DNA of 64,000 nt from Pezizomycotina sp. ARF18 (GCA_002224055.1 AZLU01000080.1:103548-167547); one strand, 5' to 3'. Positions 47,901 through 59,890 are shown, counted from the stretch's first letter. The notes: a model not told the origin generated them from the sequence alone. A program made the numbers and translations.

Positions 47901-50559
47901 GGTAACACAGGCAGATTGTAGATATATAGCTTACTGCGCTTCCTAAGAGAACATGGCTTGAAGGCCGTCTGCACCGGTTCATTTCCACATATCGTTGCGT
48001 TTCTGATTCATCTCCGGGATGTCGTCTTTATCAGTCATCTTACTAGGTGTCTTCTTTAAAGCTGGATCTCGCCCTTAGTGTCTCGACGTTTTGCAATACA
48101 AACTGCACCGTTCAAAGTAGTAGCGTTTTGATCCCTAGCTTGTAGCACTCCGTTTCAATCCATCATGCTGCTTTACATCCGTTTCACGATGGACCGTTTT
48201 TTCTTGGGTTAATAAGGTAATATAAACGATCATGCATGCTATCTTGGAAAACCGATTAGATCTTGCTTGCTCCACTTCTCTAAAACCTTCCACGATCCCA
48301 CGCGTGTCGTTACTGTCTCAATATCTTATCTAAAAAGAATGTGTACTGATCTATTCTTGATGAGTAATGGCCCACGTGAGACATGAAGCAGCTCACGCCC
48401 AGAATAGCAAATAGCAAAGTCACTGCACGAGGCGACGTGAAGGCTCATTCGCATGTTTGTAACGGGGCTTGAGGGAACTAAATTTCGATAGCTTAGGCTT
48501 AGACCGATATAGCAATTTACGTCGTGTATGGCAGGCACTAGGATGAATGGGAAAGGGAGAGGAGCAGACTTAGAACCTCCAGCGAGCTTCATGGTCTAGC
48601 CTATGAGTTCCTGGTGGCCGTTGATGATCACCGTGGTGCCTTTGAAAGAAAAAAAAAGGTTAGAAGAATCAAAATGAAAATTATATTACCCCTTTCTTGA
48701 AAGACTTTGCTAGCGCCGCAGAGCCATGTTTTTACCATGCATATGTCGCGCACTTGCCCACTCATATATTTCATATCCACCGGTTAAAAAATTGATCATA
48801 TTGTTCATTTCGATTTGATCGCTTCCAGCTCATCTTGCTGTCTGACATTACTATTCTGAGTAAAAGACGATCTAGGCAAGCTTTTGCGTTATGAAACTCT
48901 GTACAGACACTGTAGAAGCTCAGGTCGAACTGTCGATCGATCGAACTGAGCTAGACTACTGTTTATAACTCCACGAGACATTAAGCTCGTCGGTTGTCGG
49001 ATCGCAAGCTCTCAGGAGGGCATGTTGGGTTCGTCGTCTTGTCGTCAAAGCAGTTGAAAAGATTTACATAAACTCCACATTATCACGGCAATTGGCAATT
49101 AGCCAATATGAGCAATTCATCTCTAATATAAGTTCGCGATCCTCGAATTGGTAGTATCGTGGAGAGAAAAAAAATTCGCTCGAGAACTTTTTCGGATGCT
49201 GCCGTTTTATATTCGTCTCGCAATACGCCAGGAAGGATATGGTTTCAAGAAGCGGACCACCACGGCGGGCCCACGCGACGACCAGCACCGCGGCGAACAG
49301 AACAATGTTAAATTTCGCGTCTGCAGGCACTTTAATATGTCGTCGTTCGAAAGGGACGTAAGTCGGAGAAAGACCTTTTTTTAATATTGATAATAGGAAC
49401 CATTTATCCATATTAGCGGGATTATGAGCGTAATAGGGAACAGAAAACAAGCGTCACGGGGTTTTAAACAGTTTCTGGCTTCTCAGATTTCCTCAGATTT
49501 CCTGCGTCTGATCTTCATGAAACCTGGAGGTAGAAAGAAGTGTGGAAATTGAAACGTGGGAAACGAAATCCAAATCTCGCCAATTCTAATAAGTACTACG
49601 GCGAGCAACTTCCCGGGGAGGGTATGGCGTTAAGAATGGTGACTTTCTGATGTTTCTCACTGCCAAATTGCCATTGGCGGATCTAGCTAGATCTTGGAGT
49701 CTTGGTCCTTGGACAGCCCACTTCCTGCGAGGGTTTGTTTAGCTTGGCTTGAGAAGCGTTTTCGGTTCGACGGTTAATTTTATTTTAAGATAATTAACCG
49801 AACACAGGCTCGCCGCTCGAGCTCGTTCGAGAGCGTGAAGGGAAAGAAGAAAGGGATCCACTCCCCTAAAACGGGAATGAAATGCCTGCCTTGTCCCCCT
49901 CGTCCTCGTCCCAGTGAGGCTGAGATCGTGGGCAAAAAAAAGGATTGACAGCCAGCAGCGACCCACACAATCCATATTTGTCTCTTCCTCCAGTGTTTGT
50001 GACAAATACCCATGTGCGAGTGTGCCAGAAACTCTGGGCAGAGAAAAAAATGGGGATACATACAATGCCTCTTCACACTCTCTCCCTTTTGAATTCTTCT
50101 TTTAAACTTCAAAGCCCCCCTTCCTTCATGGGGAAGTTTTCCTCCCTGGTTCTTCCGGAGATTTGTTATTGTTATTTTTATTTTATTTTTTTATTTTTTT
50201 TTTTTTAATTTTTTATTTTTCTTTATTATTTCGATAGTAGTTTCGAGTTCGACCGGTTGTTCTAGCAATATTCGCAAATCCAACAGGTTGGGACCACCTT
50301 GATAACTTATCCTCGACGTTTACAACACAGGTCCGGGCGTATTGTTATTTTAGGGTATAAGAGGTTGGTGAGAGGAAGACTTCTGTTATATAAGTCATAT
50401 AAAAAAGGAGCTTGTCGTTTTGGAGTTTATAAACGATAAAAGTAAACCGATTCTCCCGTATGTGGGGAGCAATCCTTTGGACGTTGATATTCTTTCCGTT
50501 TCCTGGCGAGTCATTATTGATATCCTCGAGACCATATTCAGCATCTTCGATTGGACACG
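44861..50559. other. Longest gene-poor block (5.7 kb)
   Basis: After the T-run at 44916-44946 the sequence to about 49800 is AT-rich, full of stops in all frames, and rich in TAG/CTA words. Frames at 47503-47808, 48326-48592 and 49064-49450 (minus) show no domain. 49950-50215 ends in a T-rich run, and 50220-50559 is probably the upstream region of the gene at 50560. A decayed transposon is possible, but no reverse transcriptase, transposase or terminal repeat could be recognised. Confidence 0.45.
44916..44946. repeat. Poly(T) tract, 31 nt
   Basis: Uninterrupted T-run about 55 bases after the stop of the preceding gene. Confidence 0.92.
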
Positions 50560-53061
50560 ATGTCCAATCCTCGCGGCTTTCCGGCCCTCCAACCGACTTA
50601 CCTTCCTATATACCCTCACATTCTCAACCTCCTCCATCAACAATATACGAAGATCGCTATGACTATAATGGCGCGGTTTCGCCGCCTTTCGAGTCCGTCG
50701 TCCGCCACTCTATAGTACCATCCTCGGCAGCCCTGCCACAGTCTCCTCGAAGTTTGAAACGACCTCAAGAGGCCCATCAAGAGGTCCATCGAGAGGTCCA
50801 TCGGTAGCACCGTCAATGGCACATCGGACGCTGCAGCACGGATAGCATCGTTCCGCCGCGGATCATTGACGATGATTCCACAACGATTCGTGAGATCATC
50901 TCACCGCGGAGGTTTCCTTCTATAGTTGCCCCAAACCCCTCCGGGTGAGGAGCGACCTGCCAGACATTCTTAGCGCCGGTACAACTTCACGGCCATCGAC
51001 GGTAGCGCTGAGTCCGGATACGGAGGAAGTAGAAGTGTCGGCGCCGACGACCATTACGCAAACCCGCCTTACCACCCAGCCCTCGAATTCTTATCCGGTA
51101 TTGTCTCCGAGGCTCTTGGTACGGATCTTACCTATGGATACGGAAATGAGAAGGCAATGTCAAGAGGCAAGGATTTGTTGGGTGGCTCGCCTCACCGCCA
51201 GAAGCAAAACGGGTGCGGTGCAGGTTCAATTTCTGGAAAGTTGTACTGCTTGCCGCCCTGCTTGCGATCATTACCATTGCGATATTGCTAGGCATCATAT
51301 TAGGCGCTGTCCTCTCCGGAGGAAATACGTACGAATAGCAAGAGCAGCCAAGCTACGAGCGTAGTAACTATTCCGATCCCACTTCACTTCGACTTCGATT
51401 GCTCTACCAACACAACCAGCCCAGTTTTCCGGCTACAAGTTGTCTCTCCGGGCTGAAAACGGAACAGCTCAGCAAAGTATATGCGTGTAACCTTCGCCAC
51501 AAGGCTTCACGTTGGAAGTTACCAAGGCTGCCAGTTCTGCAAATTTTTCGAATCAGCTCAGCCAGCTCCAGGCTTAGTATACCAAGACGCTGTAAAAAGT
51601 AGTAAGTTTGGCAACGTCGCTTGGCAGTCATCTGGATCCTATGTAGCGGCAATGTCCTCAGAGGCGAGCAATGATGATGTTACCGCAGACTCTCAGCTTT
51701 TCAGTGGATGGAACGGAGTACAGTTTTCTTCCCAGCCGATGATATACTACCCTGCTGGTACCTCTTCCGAGGGAGGCATGGAACTGGGGAGACCAAGATA
51801 CGAGTTCACGTTCTCATATTCCAAAAGACCATCATACCTTACGACCGCAGTCTCAGGGATCTTCAGGGCGACATTAATGATGGGCTTGGGTCGATAAATC
51901 TGTCCTTGACGATTTTGGGCTGACAAGAGCTTCCAAGTGATTTTCTGAACACGGTATCAAATGGCACGAGATTCAGAAGGGTAGCCTATTCTGGAGCTGC
52001 AGTTGGGATCAAACGGATTGGACAGCCCTCCTCTTCGTGGACCAACATTCATTACCAATATTTCTACGCGCAACAAGTCGGCGGCTAAACGAGCGGCGAA
52101 GATGATGAGGAGGTCAGGCGGAGGAGGAGGCGGCGGTGGATTTGGAGAGGAGGCGGTGGAGGGGAGGCGGCACTGGCGGAGGAGGCGGAGGAGGCGGAGG
52201 AGGAGGTGCGGTTCTGGCGCCGGAGGTGGAGGTGGTGGCGAGTCCAGCGGTAGCAACGGAAGCAGCGGAAGCACCAGCAGCAGTAGCAGTAGCAATAACC
52301 GGGTCACAACGGAGCCGTTGAAAGCACCTCTTCTAATACCTCCGGGTCCACTACGAATCCTGGGTCCAGTTCGAATTCTGGATTGAACACGAACTCTGGA
52401 TCCACCGGGAGCTCGTCTTCCACGAATTCCGGCAGTCAACAGGTGTCCTCATCGGATACTGGAACCCAAGATGTGTCTTCCTCGTCGAACTCCGGATCGC
52501 AAAAGAGCCAATCCTCCCCGTCTCGAAAGCCCAGCAGCAGTCGTTGTCCACAACCTCCGCCGTTCAGATTGCCCCAACGCCCACGACCTCACCAGTAGTA
52601 TCTTCCGCGATGGCAACCTCAGTCTCAGCAGAAGCAGCGGTAGATACCACCCTACCGACAGCCACAGACACGTCAATATTACCACTATCGACCATGAACG
52701 GCTCGAGTGGCAGTAGTAGCTCGGGTACCAGGCTTCACCGGGCATAATCTTCCGGGAGACACGCCTACGAACGACGAGCTAGGCCGGAATTCCGCCACAG
52801 ATGACCAGGCCAGTGTCCGAAGAAGTCCGTAACGTGCACGCTGTTCTACCTGCCAGAGGAGGGAAACGCGCGGCTTGCTAGTGATGCACTAGGTGATGCA
52901 TTACAGGAACGCTCTTCAGAAGTTTCCTGGATCCGAGTGATTTCATCCACCAGTTTAACGATGTTGTTCCCACTAACGGTGCCGAGGAAGGTGTTGCGAT
53001 CCGCAAGACGGCCAGCAAGGTGGCTGTGGCTGCGAGTTCTGGTACACGTAAGCTAGATTAG
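50560..53061 (+). CDS. Ser/Gly-rich single-pass membrane protein, frameshifted
   Basis: ATG at 50560 opens MSNPRGFPALQPTYLPIYP, then the frame shifts into SQPPPSTIYEDRYDYNGAVS. The N-terminal part (to about 51220) is Pro/Ser/Gly-rich without membrane segments and probably cytosolic. A single strong helix VVLLAALLAIITIAILLGII (51235-51300) follows FNFWK, then LSGGNTYE and a Ser/Thr-rich stretch. The distal part includes GFTLEVTKAASSANFSNQLS, KSSKFGNVAWQSSGSYVAAM and a long Ser/Gly/Thr region (52220-52730, e.g. NTSGSTTNPGSSSNSG and SSAMATSVSAEAAVD). It ends VAIRKTASKVAVAASSGTRK with a stop at 53059. The order suggests a type II or wall-associated surface protein. No named domain. At least six indels; two genes fused by my reading cannot be excluded. 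Confidence 0.5.
52113..52238. repeat. GGA/GGC-rich imperfect trinucleotide tract
   Basis: Imperfect repeats of GGAGGC and GGCGGA on the plus strand inside the Ser/Gly-rich gene. In the glycine frame this gives a long Gly run; other frames give Arg/Trp or Glu/Ala runs, which is why several false open frames appear here. Confidence 0.85.
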
Positions 53062-53779
53062 CTTGTGGTAATTGGGACTGATAATGGGTGCTTACCCTTC
53101 CTGTACATTTTTATTTCCTTAATGTCTGCAGTTCTAGCGTTTTTCTTCCCTTTTCTTGCTTTTGGAGGTTGCAATGTTTTTCTTCCACGATGTAATACCT
53201 TCTGTGTTCACTGTTCTTCTTTTTCGGCGTTTAATAAAAGAAGTCCTCAAGCATTTGTTCATAAAACAAAAGCTCACCATAGAGATGGTTGGTCCAGTGT
53301 TCTTTCTGAGCGGATCTCTCTTTCTTACCTGTACATTTAGTTTCGAATTCGAATCAAAGTCTGCTGTATATACAGCAGTCGTATATACCCATCCTCTGAT
53401 GCCTTGTGAAACTGACTGGGTTGTCGATAAAGGACGTGATGTTTATATTTTATTTATTTATGTATTTTTTTTTTTTAAATCTATTTATTTTTCTATATTT
53501 TACGCTATAAGTGTATATTCAATGGATTTGGTGATGTCAAAACAATCGACAATAATGGGCACGGGCATGCGCAAGGCGGCGGTAGGATGAAATAATTAAG
53601 CCGTGGCCGACGGAATCCTCAGCATGAAGCTGAAGAAGGTCATGAAGAGAGCTTACATCCTCCAGAATCCTGAACTTGCTCTTCCAGCCAATCGACATTT
53701 TAAAGCGTCAGATCCAAAAGTTTGTCTGGTAATCGGTGTAAGCACGCATAGCTACTGTATCTAGATCCATATAGACAAG
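53062..53779. other. Intergenic, one possible coding remnant
   Basis: AT-rich, with a T-run near 53465-53477. At 53598-53740 the plus frame GILSMKLKKVMKRAYILQNP then ELALPANRHFKASDPKV looks coding in composition but has no start, domain or neighbours to attach to. Nothing else seen. Confidence 0.4.
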
Positions 53780-54293
53780 ATGTCTTTCTCGACGATCACA
53801 AAGTTGAATTGCTACTTCCTTGGAACCTTTCTTTTCGGTACAGGTAAGCCGGAGACCGTAAATTGATGTGCAATATATAATATTCGAGATGCTCACCAAA
53901 GTTCGTTCTTGCAGGTGCCTTCCTTCTCCTCTTCCCAGACACCCAAGGCGGACTCCGAAACCAGTCTTTTCCGCCGTGGAGGATGGGCTCAAACTAACGC
54001 ACCCGCCCCCAATGCCAATGCCGGAAGCACAGCTTCAGACATGCGCGATACTAGGGATACTCTCCATGGGTCTGGGGGTGGCGTACTTTCTTGCCCACGA
54101 AATAATATTATCGAGTACGTCTACCTGACCGTACCGGTACGTATGTTCATGGCCGTCGTGGGCTTAGTGAGCTGGTTTACGATGCCAAACCGGAGGGTAT
54201 CGGCTCGTGTGTGTAACGACTCTTGACTTGGTGCCGGCGGCGCTGTTAGGGTGGATTTGGGGAGCTGGTCGGGAGTTGTACCGGCGAACATGA
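53780..54293 (+). CDS. Small multi-pass membrane protein, uncharacterised
   Basis: ATG at 53780 gives MSFSTITKLNCYFLGTFLFG. An intron 53844-53914 (GTAAGC to TTGCAG) keeps the frame into GAFLLLFPDTQGGLRNQSF. After frame changes come AILGILSMGLGVAYFLAHEI (about 54040-54100), YLTVPVRMFMAVVGLVSWF (54120-54180) and LDLVPAALLGWIWGAGREL, ending YRRT with TGA at 54291. This gives four hydrophobic segments in about 140 residues, a layout seen in several small fungal membrane families, none of which I can name with confidence. At least three indels. Confidence 0.55.
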
Positions 54294-54728
54294 GGAGGGT
54301 AAAGAGAGAGTAAACCCTGGACGAGAAGGATAAGGGCATACCCTCGGGTATGGAAGAGCATTCAATAGCTCCTTGTCAATATCAATATTAACCCAACAAT
54401 CTTTCTTATATAGAGGGTACTTGGTCGTACCTTGTACTTTGTCAGATTACTATATACACACATTGTTAAAGCATATAAATTGTCACGAATTCTCCTCAAA
54501 ACAGTTCTAGAAATGATTCAAGGTATATATCTCTATTGTATTATGCGCTCAATTAAGCTTACCAGGTGCAAAGCTGTATGTTTGCGTACAAAATGCCCCA
54601 CAAAAGTTCAACTCTCTTCACAGATATGAGGCAAAAAGGTTGATATCATACGCAGCTAATCAACAAGTCACAACGCCTCACAAGGACGAGATGACGACAA
54701 TGCAGCATTCTCATCTCCTAAGACCTGC
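54294..54728. other. Intergenic, 3' ends of two convergent genes
   Basis: AT-rich spacer between the small membrane protein (+) and the DUF3445 gene (-). No coding or RNA signal seen. Confidence 0.55.
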
Positions 54729-55854
54729 TCAAGCTCTTAGACCCTCTATGACGGCTGGTCCCCAAACGACTCTCTTTTTGTAGACACCCATAACCTCTGG
54801 TAGTCCTCAACTGCAGTAGCAAGAGCGTTGCCCAGACCTTCTTCCTTAATTTGGGATAGCGGTGTTAGGTAAGTCTTAATAGTAAAGAGGATAGCTTGAG
54901 ACTCTGGCAGCCTGTGCAGCGTCTGCCTCTCAACACGCAGGTAGGTCTTCGTTCCCCAATAATTAGCTTAGATTGCTATTTCCCAGCCAGAAAGACAAAC
55001 AAGAGGAAGTACCTTTGACATTCGAGATTCTTCTCAGAATCAGGCATGACATCGCCTTCGTAGAAATGATTTCCGGAGGTGTGAATAGTTCGTCTGTCGT
55101 TGCTATCGCCCACTGTGCCCAAAAAATCTCTTAGTTTTTCTTACGCACATTTTACAATACGTTATTACTGAGAGATAAGTCCGTACGTTTAACCTCTTCA
55201 CAATTCTTCCAACTTCAAGTCTGGCGAAGAACCTATCCATGCTCATTGCCAGCTTCTCTTGTACTGCGGTACCGGACCGTGTATTCCCCTTAACGTAAGC
55301 CCGAATTTTCTGCTCGCATCGAAGCCGGAAGGGAAGCAGCAAGCGAATGCAGACAGGAGGTATTCTCCCGTCGCACTCCTTTGAAGTAATAATAAGTCAT
55401 CCTCTACGGTTAGCGCCAGGATCCTAAGCGCATCTATCCCGCCATTCGTTTCCGGCGCTTTAAGCGGGTATTCGCCACCAGCAGCTTATTCACAAAGACG
55501 CCGCGCTCGCGATCCGCTAAAAATAATCAGGAAAGCGAGTCGGCATGTGCATGCCTAATATGTACTCATATAGCTCCAAGACCGCAGAGACGCATTCAGG
55601 AGCGCAACTAGCACGGTAGACTGGTGCTTGTCCAAGATGGATTCTCGGAGCTTTATACGAGGGACGTACAGCTTGTCCATTAAGAATAGGTCATTGGGGC
55701 TGCAGCGCTCGATTCCCATCTGCATGAAAAACTTGGGCTTAAACGGGCGGAATTGCGCCGGCTCAGCAGCATCGATGTCGAAACCTTGTATGGCTGATAG
55801 AGGTTCTGGAGCCTGGATAGGTGTACCCTTTGATTGAAGAAAGTGAGCTGCCAT
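54729..55854 (-). CDS. DUF3445 protein (heme-dependent oxidative N-demethylase-like)
   Basis: ATG at 55854 opens MAAHFLQSKGTPIQAPEP. The family signature FRPFKPKFFMQMGIERCS with DLFLMDKLYVPRIKLRESIL lies at 55755-55630. After a frameshift, SAFACCFPSGFDASRKFGLT then LREIHGPVPQYK and MSMDRFFARLEVG follow (55340-55220). An intron 55113-55186 (GTACGG to CACAG) joins VKRLN to WAIATTDELFTP, recreating the conserved RLNW motif. A second intron is likely near 55010-54940. The C-terminal part reads RVERQTLHRLPESQAILFTI then KTYLTPLSQIKEEGLG and MGVYKKRVVWGPAVIEGLRA, with the stop at 54729. This is the full order of DUF3445 domains, which in one characterised bacterial enzyme bind heme and demethylate amines. 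The fungal substrate is unknown. About four indels. Confidence 0.92.
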
Positions 55855-56643
55855 GTGGAGAGAAGAGCGCGCACAAGATAGGTAGTGAAAGGTGCAAGTT
55901 ATACTCCATGCTGGATATTAGTTTGGATGAAAGATCCGTTGAAAGCCATTCTGCTGTGTGGCTTTTGCTCGTTGGTGGCGCCTTTGCAGTAGCCAGCTAA
56001 TGCGCGAGACCTCCCACGAAGAACAAGAGAATGAACAAAGTCTCCAATGCGCAGTGGATGAAGGACACTTTGCAATATTGCAAGATAAGAAAATCCGTCA
56101 CGATAATGAAGGGAGAAGCCCCATTATAAAAGAAAGACTTCATGCTCCACACCTTATCAAGGATGGAGCTCGGCGTGACTCAAGCCGACTTCGGCCTGTC
56201 TTTGCCGTGGAGAGTCGGTGAAACAACCGTAATAGTCCAGGCAGCTGGGTGAGCAGCCCCCCGCTAATCGTTTCCATTACCTCATGGAAATGTGCTCAAT
56301 TGGGGCCTCGCTAACGCATCTCATATTTTTTTTTTTTGATAAGTATCCGCAATATATTATCGTACACTACTAGGGACGAAAAAAGACTATACAGCCTGTG
56401 TGAGATGGTTTTATTTACAACGGAAGAGAGAAGAATTGAGATTTTCAACAGATAACTATATGTGGCAAAAGAGCTCCTACTACGATTTTAACTACCATTA
56501 GATGATACCAAAAAGAGTGAGATATCAAGGGAGGTTCAAGCTCACCTGCTGATACTGTTTTCTCTAACAGGGGCGTGATATCCAAGAGAATATTGGGTAA
56601 CGATGGTATGATCAAAATAGGTCGGAAATAGATGAGATCTGGG
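55855..56643. other. Intergenic, nothing recognised
   Basis: Between the DUF3445 start and the MDM35 stop, both on the minus strand. Frames at 55958-56221 (+) and 56445-56675 (-) show no domain; the latter overlaps the last exon of MDM35 in another frame. A T-run lies near 56325-56337. Confidence 0.55.
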
Positions 56644-57045
56644 TCATTTATCAGGCTTGATATTTTCGCCTGCATTTCTCCGCGATTCCTCCAGCATTTG
56701 GTTGATGCCCTTTGAGTTCAGAACTTTCTATACACGGTCGGATCTATTAGCGACGTTTCAGTATGTAGAGCTGCTGAAGGAGAACGAGCAAACGGGATAT
56801 GGAGCTCTACCTCGAGGCATTGGCGATACTCTTTGAACAAATGCTCACAGTCGTTGCTCGATGTATCTCCGCGAAGAAACTCTGTAAATCCGTAGCTATT
56901 AGCCCAGGTTTGTATTCTTTAGGGAACAGTTTTGAGATCGTTTCGGACGGAAAGAGAAGTATTTACTTTCGGAATACCATCTGATGAAGCATGCGTCGTA
57001 CCGCTCCTTGGCTGGCGAGCACTCTGGATCCACGCTTGAAGACAT
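56644..57045 (-). CDS. MDM35: MDM35/TRIAP1-family mitochondrial intermembrane-space protein, three exons, intact
   Basis: Exon 1 57045-56967, intron 85 nt (GTAAAT, CTAAT branch point, TACAG), exon 2 56881-56811, intron 83 nt (GTAGAG to TATAG), exon 3 56727-56644. The spliced frame is 234 nt, coding 77 residues with no indel. It starts MSSSVDPECSPAKERYDACF, continues WYSEKFLRGDTSSNDCEHLF and ends KGINQMLEESRRNAG plus a short polar tail. CSPAKERYDAC and CEHLFKEYRQC form the twin CX9C pair; RWYSEKFLRG between them is diagnostic for the family. Known: Mdm35 is imported through Mia40, binds Ups/PRELI proteins and helps lipid transfer in the intermembrane space. Each exon is too short to stand out as an open frame. 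It faces IRC3 across a short divergent spacer. Confidence 0.95.
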
Positions 57046-57405
57046 TTCGCCGGCGAAGCGATCGATGATATATCAGTTCATGAACTTGGAGCCGAAGCTG
57101 GTTTTTTGTAGAGTTGCAGTAAGGATTGCGCGTCCTGGTCAGGTGTTTTGTATTTATTGAAGGTTATTTCCAAAGTGAATCCAAGCAGGCGACAGGGTTT
57201 TATTTTGGTAGCGTTGCACAAAACGGAAATTTAAAAGACCAGGAATGAATAACACGCCAAAAATAAATATTTAAAAAGCCTCAAAAACTTGGAACGATTA
57301 CGACTTTCTCTTTATCAACAGACATGGTCGATATCCTTAAGAATATAAAGGCCTTCTACATCAGTGTAGCCCGATAGTCTATTCGCTCTCGGGCTCACTT
57401 GCGGC
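57046..57405. promoter_or_regulatory. Shared divergent promoter region, MDM35 / IRC3
   Basis: The start codons of MDM35 (-) and IRC3 (+) are 360 bp apart with no gene between. The spacer therefore must hold both promoters and leaders. It is AT-rich around 57220-57300. Two genes with mitochondrial products would share this control region; no specific binding site was identified. Confidence 0.6.
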
Positions 57406-59785
57406 ATGCTGTTCCAAAGGCTAGTCCGTCCAAGCCTAGCTTTCAGAAGGGTTCATTTCCAACCAGCAACCGCCAGAAGGTTTTTAGCCAAAATGCACCC
57501 GTAGAGCCTGCCATTCCAAGGTGCCAGCACTCAAACTCCGCAGCTACCAGGAGGAATGTATTCAAGCTGTCCTAGAACATCAGGAGAAAGGCCACCGTTC
57601 GCCTTGGAGTATCGCTTGCCACTGTGGTGGTAAAACGTGAGTCGCACCTTCTCGTTCTTTGTTTCACTTCGCCGACCTCAGAAACCAATCGCTAACTTTG
57701 TGAACCTAGGTAATTTTCACGGAGCTCATCGGCCGCGTAAAGCCGCTGTCACCGCTAGCGACCCAAACGTTAATCTTAGTCCACCGGCGCGAACTCGTTG
57801 AGCAGGCGGCGCTGCAATGCCAGAGAATGTACCCCGAAAAAAGGATCGAGATCGAAATGGCCCAATCGCACTCGTCCGGCACCGCTGATATCACCGTCGC
57901 CTCCATAAGTCGCTCAGGTCCCAAGACCGTATCGAAAAGTTCGACCCGGAGAGGTTCAAGCTGATTCTCATCGATGAGGCGCACCATGCTGCCGCGAAGT
58001 CTTACCTCGACGCTCTCGCACACTTTGACGCACTGAGGCCGGATGCGCCCGTCAATGTCGTTGGTGTATCGGCTACGATGTCTAGAATGGACGGCGTTAA
58101 GCTTGGCTCGGTTATGGATCATATCGTGTACCATCGGTGAGATATATACGGAGGTTTATTTGTTCCAGTTGGCTTCCGTAAAGCAAGGACATAACTAACT
58201 CGCTGTTAGGACTTTGTGACAATGATTGACGAAGGATGGTACGTATTGATTCGATTGTATCATGTTAAGGGGATCAACTGAGCTAAGACTAGGTCGCTAG
58301 GCTGTCAAAGATGGTCTTCACGACTGTCAAAACGAATATCGATCTTTCGAAAGTCAAGGTCACGGGAGACGACTTTAACGTCGGCGAGCTTTCACAGGCG
58401 GTGAACACGGACGAGGCAAACGAATAACGGTAAAGAGCTGGCTGAACCGAGCTGGTATGTACCAGCAAATTCGATTTGATTAAAGCTTCTCTAAGAAAAT
58501 GAACGTATTGTTAACTGAACATTGCAGCGGATCGTAAATCAACTTTGGTATTCTGCGTGGACATCGCGCACGTGCAGGAGATGGCGAACAAGTTCAGGGC
58601 CTACGGGTATGAAGCTCAATTGTAACATCGGAATCGCACACCAAGCACCGTAGCGAGATATTACGCAACTTCAAGGCGGGAATTTCCCCGTCCTCGTCAA
58701 CTGCGGTATATTACCGAAGCACCGACATCCCCAATATCGATTGCGTCGTGCTGGCGCGCCCCACCAGATCTAAGAATCTACTCGTTCAGAATGATCGAAG
58801 AGGCATGAGGTTACATCCCGGAAAGAAGACTGCCATGTTCTCGATATGGTCGGCTCCGTCACTAAAGGCATAGTCACGACGCCGACTCTGTACGGGTTAG
58901 ATCCCAGCGATGTAGTCGACGAATGTCGCCTGAGAAGATGAAAGAGCTAGTTAAGAAAAAAGAGAAGGAAAAGGAGAAGAAGAAAGAACAGCTAGCTGCT
59001 CAGTTTAAGGAGCAGGCGGTAAAGCCACCAATACAAGTCACCTTCACAGACTACGAGACTGTTCACGACCTTGTCGCCGACCAGAAGGCGGACCAATGAT
59101 ACGATTTGATCAGTCAGTTTGCTTGGTGGAGTGGGATACAGCAAATATATTTGGGGATAAAAGACCGCGGATTTATAAGATTGGAAAAGGAGGAGGATGG
59201 TATGTCTATGAAACCTCGTTTTCCCTACGTAAACCTTATGGCTGGACTAACGCACGGTTATCCCTACGAAAGGTAAATGGGTCGCTTGGTATACGCAGAA
59301 CCTTCCAGATTACGCTGGAACAATGTTGAAGCATTCGCATCATTCATGCGACCTAGAAAGATTGTCGAGGCACCGACGACTTGGAGCAGGCTGTCCATGC
59401 TGCAGGTGGGTTTTTCACTTAGGTTTTAGAAACAGGCGCCATGCTTACTTGTGGACAGATACATTCGCTGAAGGCCGTCACATCGAATGCTATTGATGCA
59501 TAGAGCGCCTTGGCGGTCAAGCCGGCTTCCACCAGCGCAGATGGACGTACTTAGAAGGTTATTGCCGATGAGAAGCTTAAAAGTAACGATGGGCATGGCG
59601 GAGATATGATAACCAAGATCAAACACGGTGCCAAGAAAGAACTCGACAAAATCCAGGTTCAGCAACGAAAAGCAGCGAAGGAGGCCCTGCGCCAATCAAA
59701 ACAAGATCATATCGGTGTCGGACCATTGAACAGTATAAAAGAGAAGCTTAAGAAGGCTAAAAGAGTAAGAACGAAACATAAGTAA
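57406..59785 (+). CDS. IRC3: IRC3-like mitochondrial DEAD/H-box (SF2) helicase, frameshifted
   Basis: ATG at 57406 begins [20 protein letters not shown], basic and free of acidic residues, a typical mitochondrial presequence. Next comes [20 protein letters not shown], the Q-motif-like region, and a Walker A at 57616-57636 that lacks one G (reads SLAT then VVVK instead of GGGKT). An intron 57637-57709 follows (GTGAGT, CTAAC). Then [20 protein letters not shown], motif [11 protein letters not shown] (57961-57987), motif [14 protein letters not shown] (58064), [52 protein letters not shown], motif V/VI fragments TDIPNIDCV and [10 protein letters not shown]-like, [16 protein letters not shown] and a Lys-rich tail ending at 59785. 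The order matches the fungal Irc3 family, which unwinds branched DNA for mitochondrial DNA maintenance. About ten indels and several short introns. Confidence 0.92.
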
Positions 59786-59890
59786 AACAGCTCCATCGCT
59801 AAGCACTCATTGTCTAAAAAGTTTGGTACTGAAGAGAAACTAAAAAAACGATATACACATAGTAAAAATGCGGATATAAACACGTAATAC

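Noticed and set aside
49064-49450. Minus-strand frame with a hydrophobic segment (NIVLFAAVLVVAWA)
   Set aside because: Single short frame, no family resemblance, no splice signals, and inside the long gene-poor block.
51957-52439. Minus-strand Leu/Pro-rich frame over the Gly-rich tract
   Set aside because: Antisense of GGA/GGC repeats. The plus-strand Ser/Gly frame connects to coding sequence on both sides.
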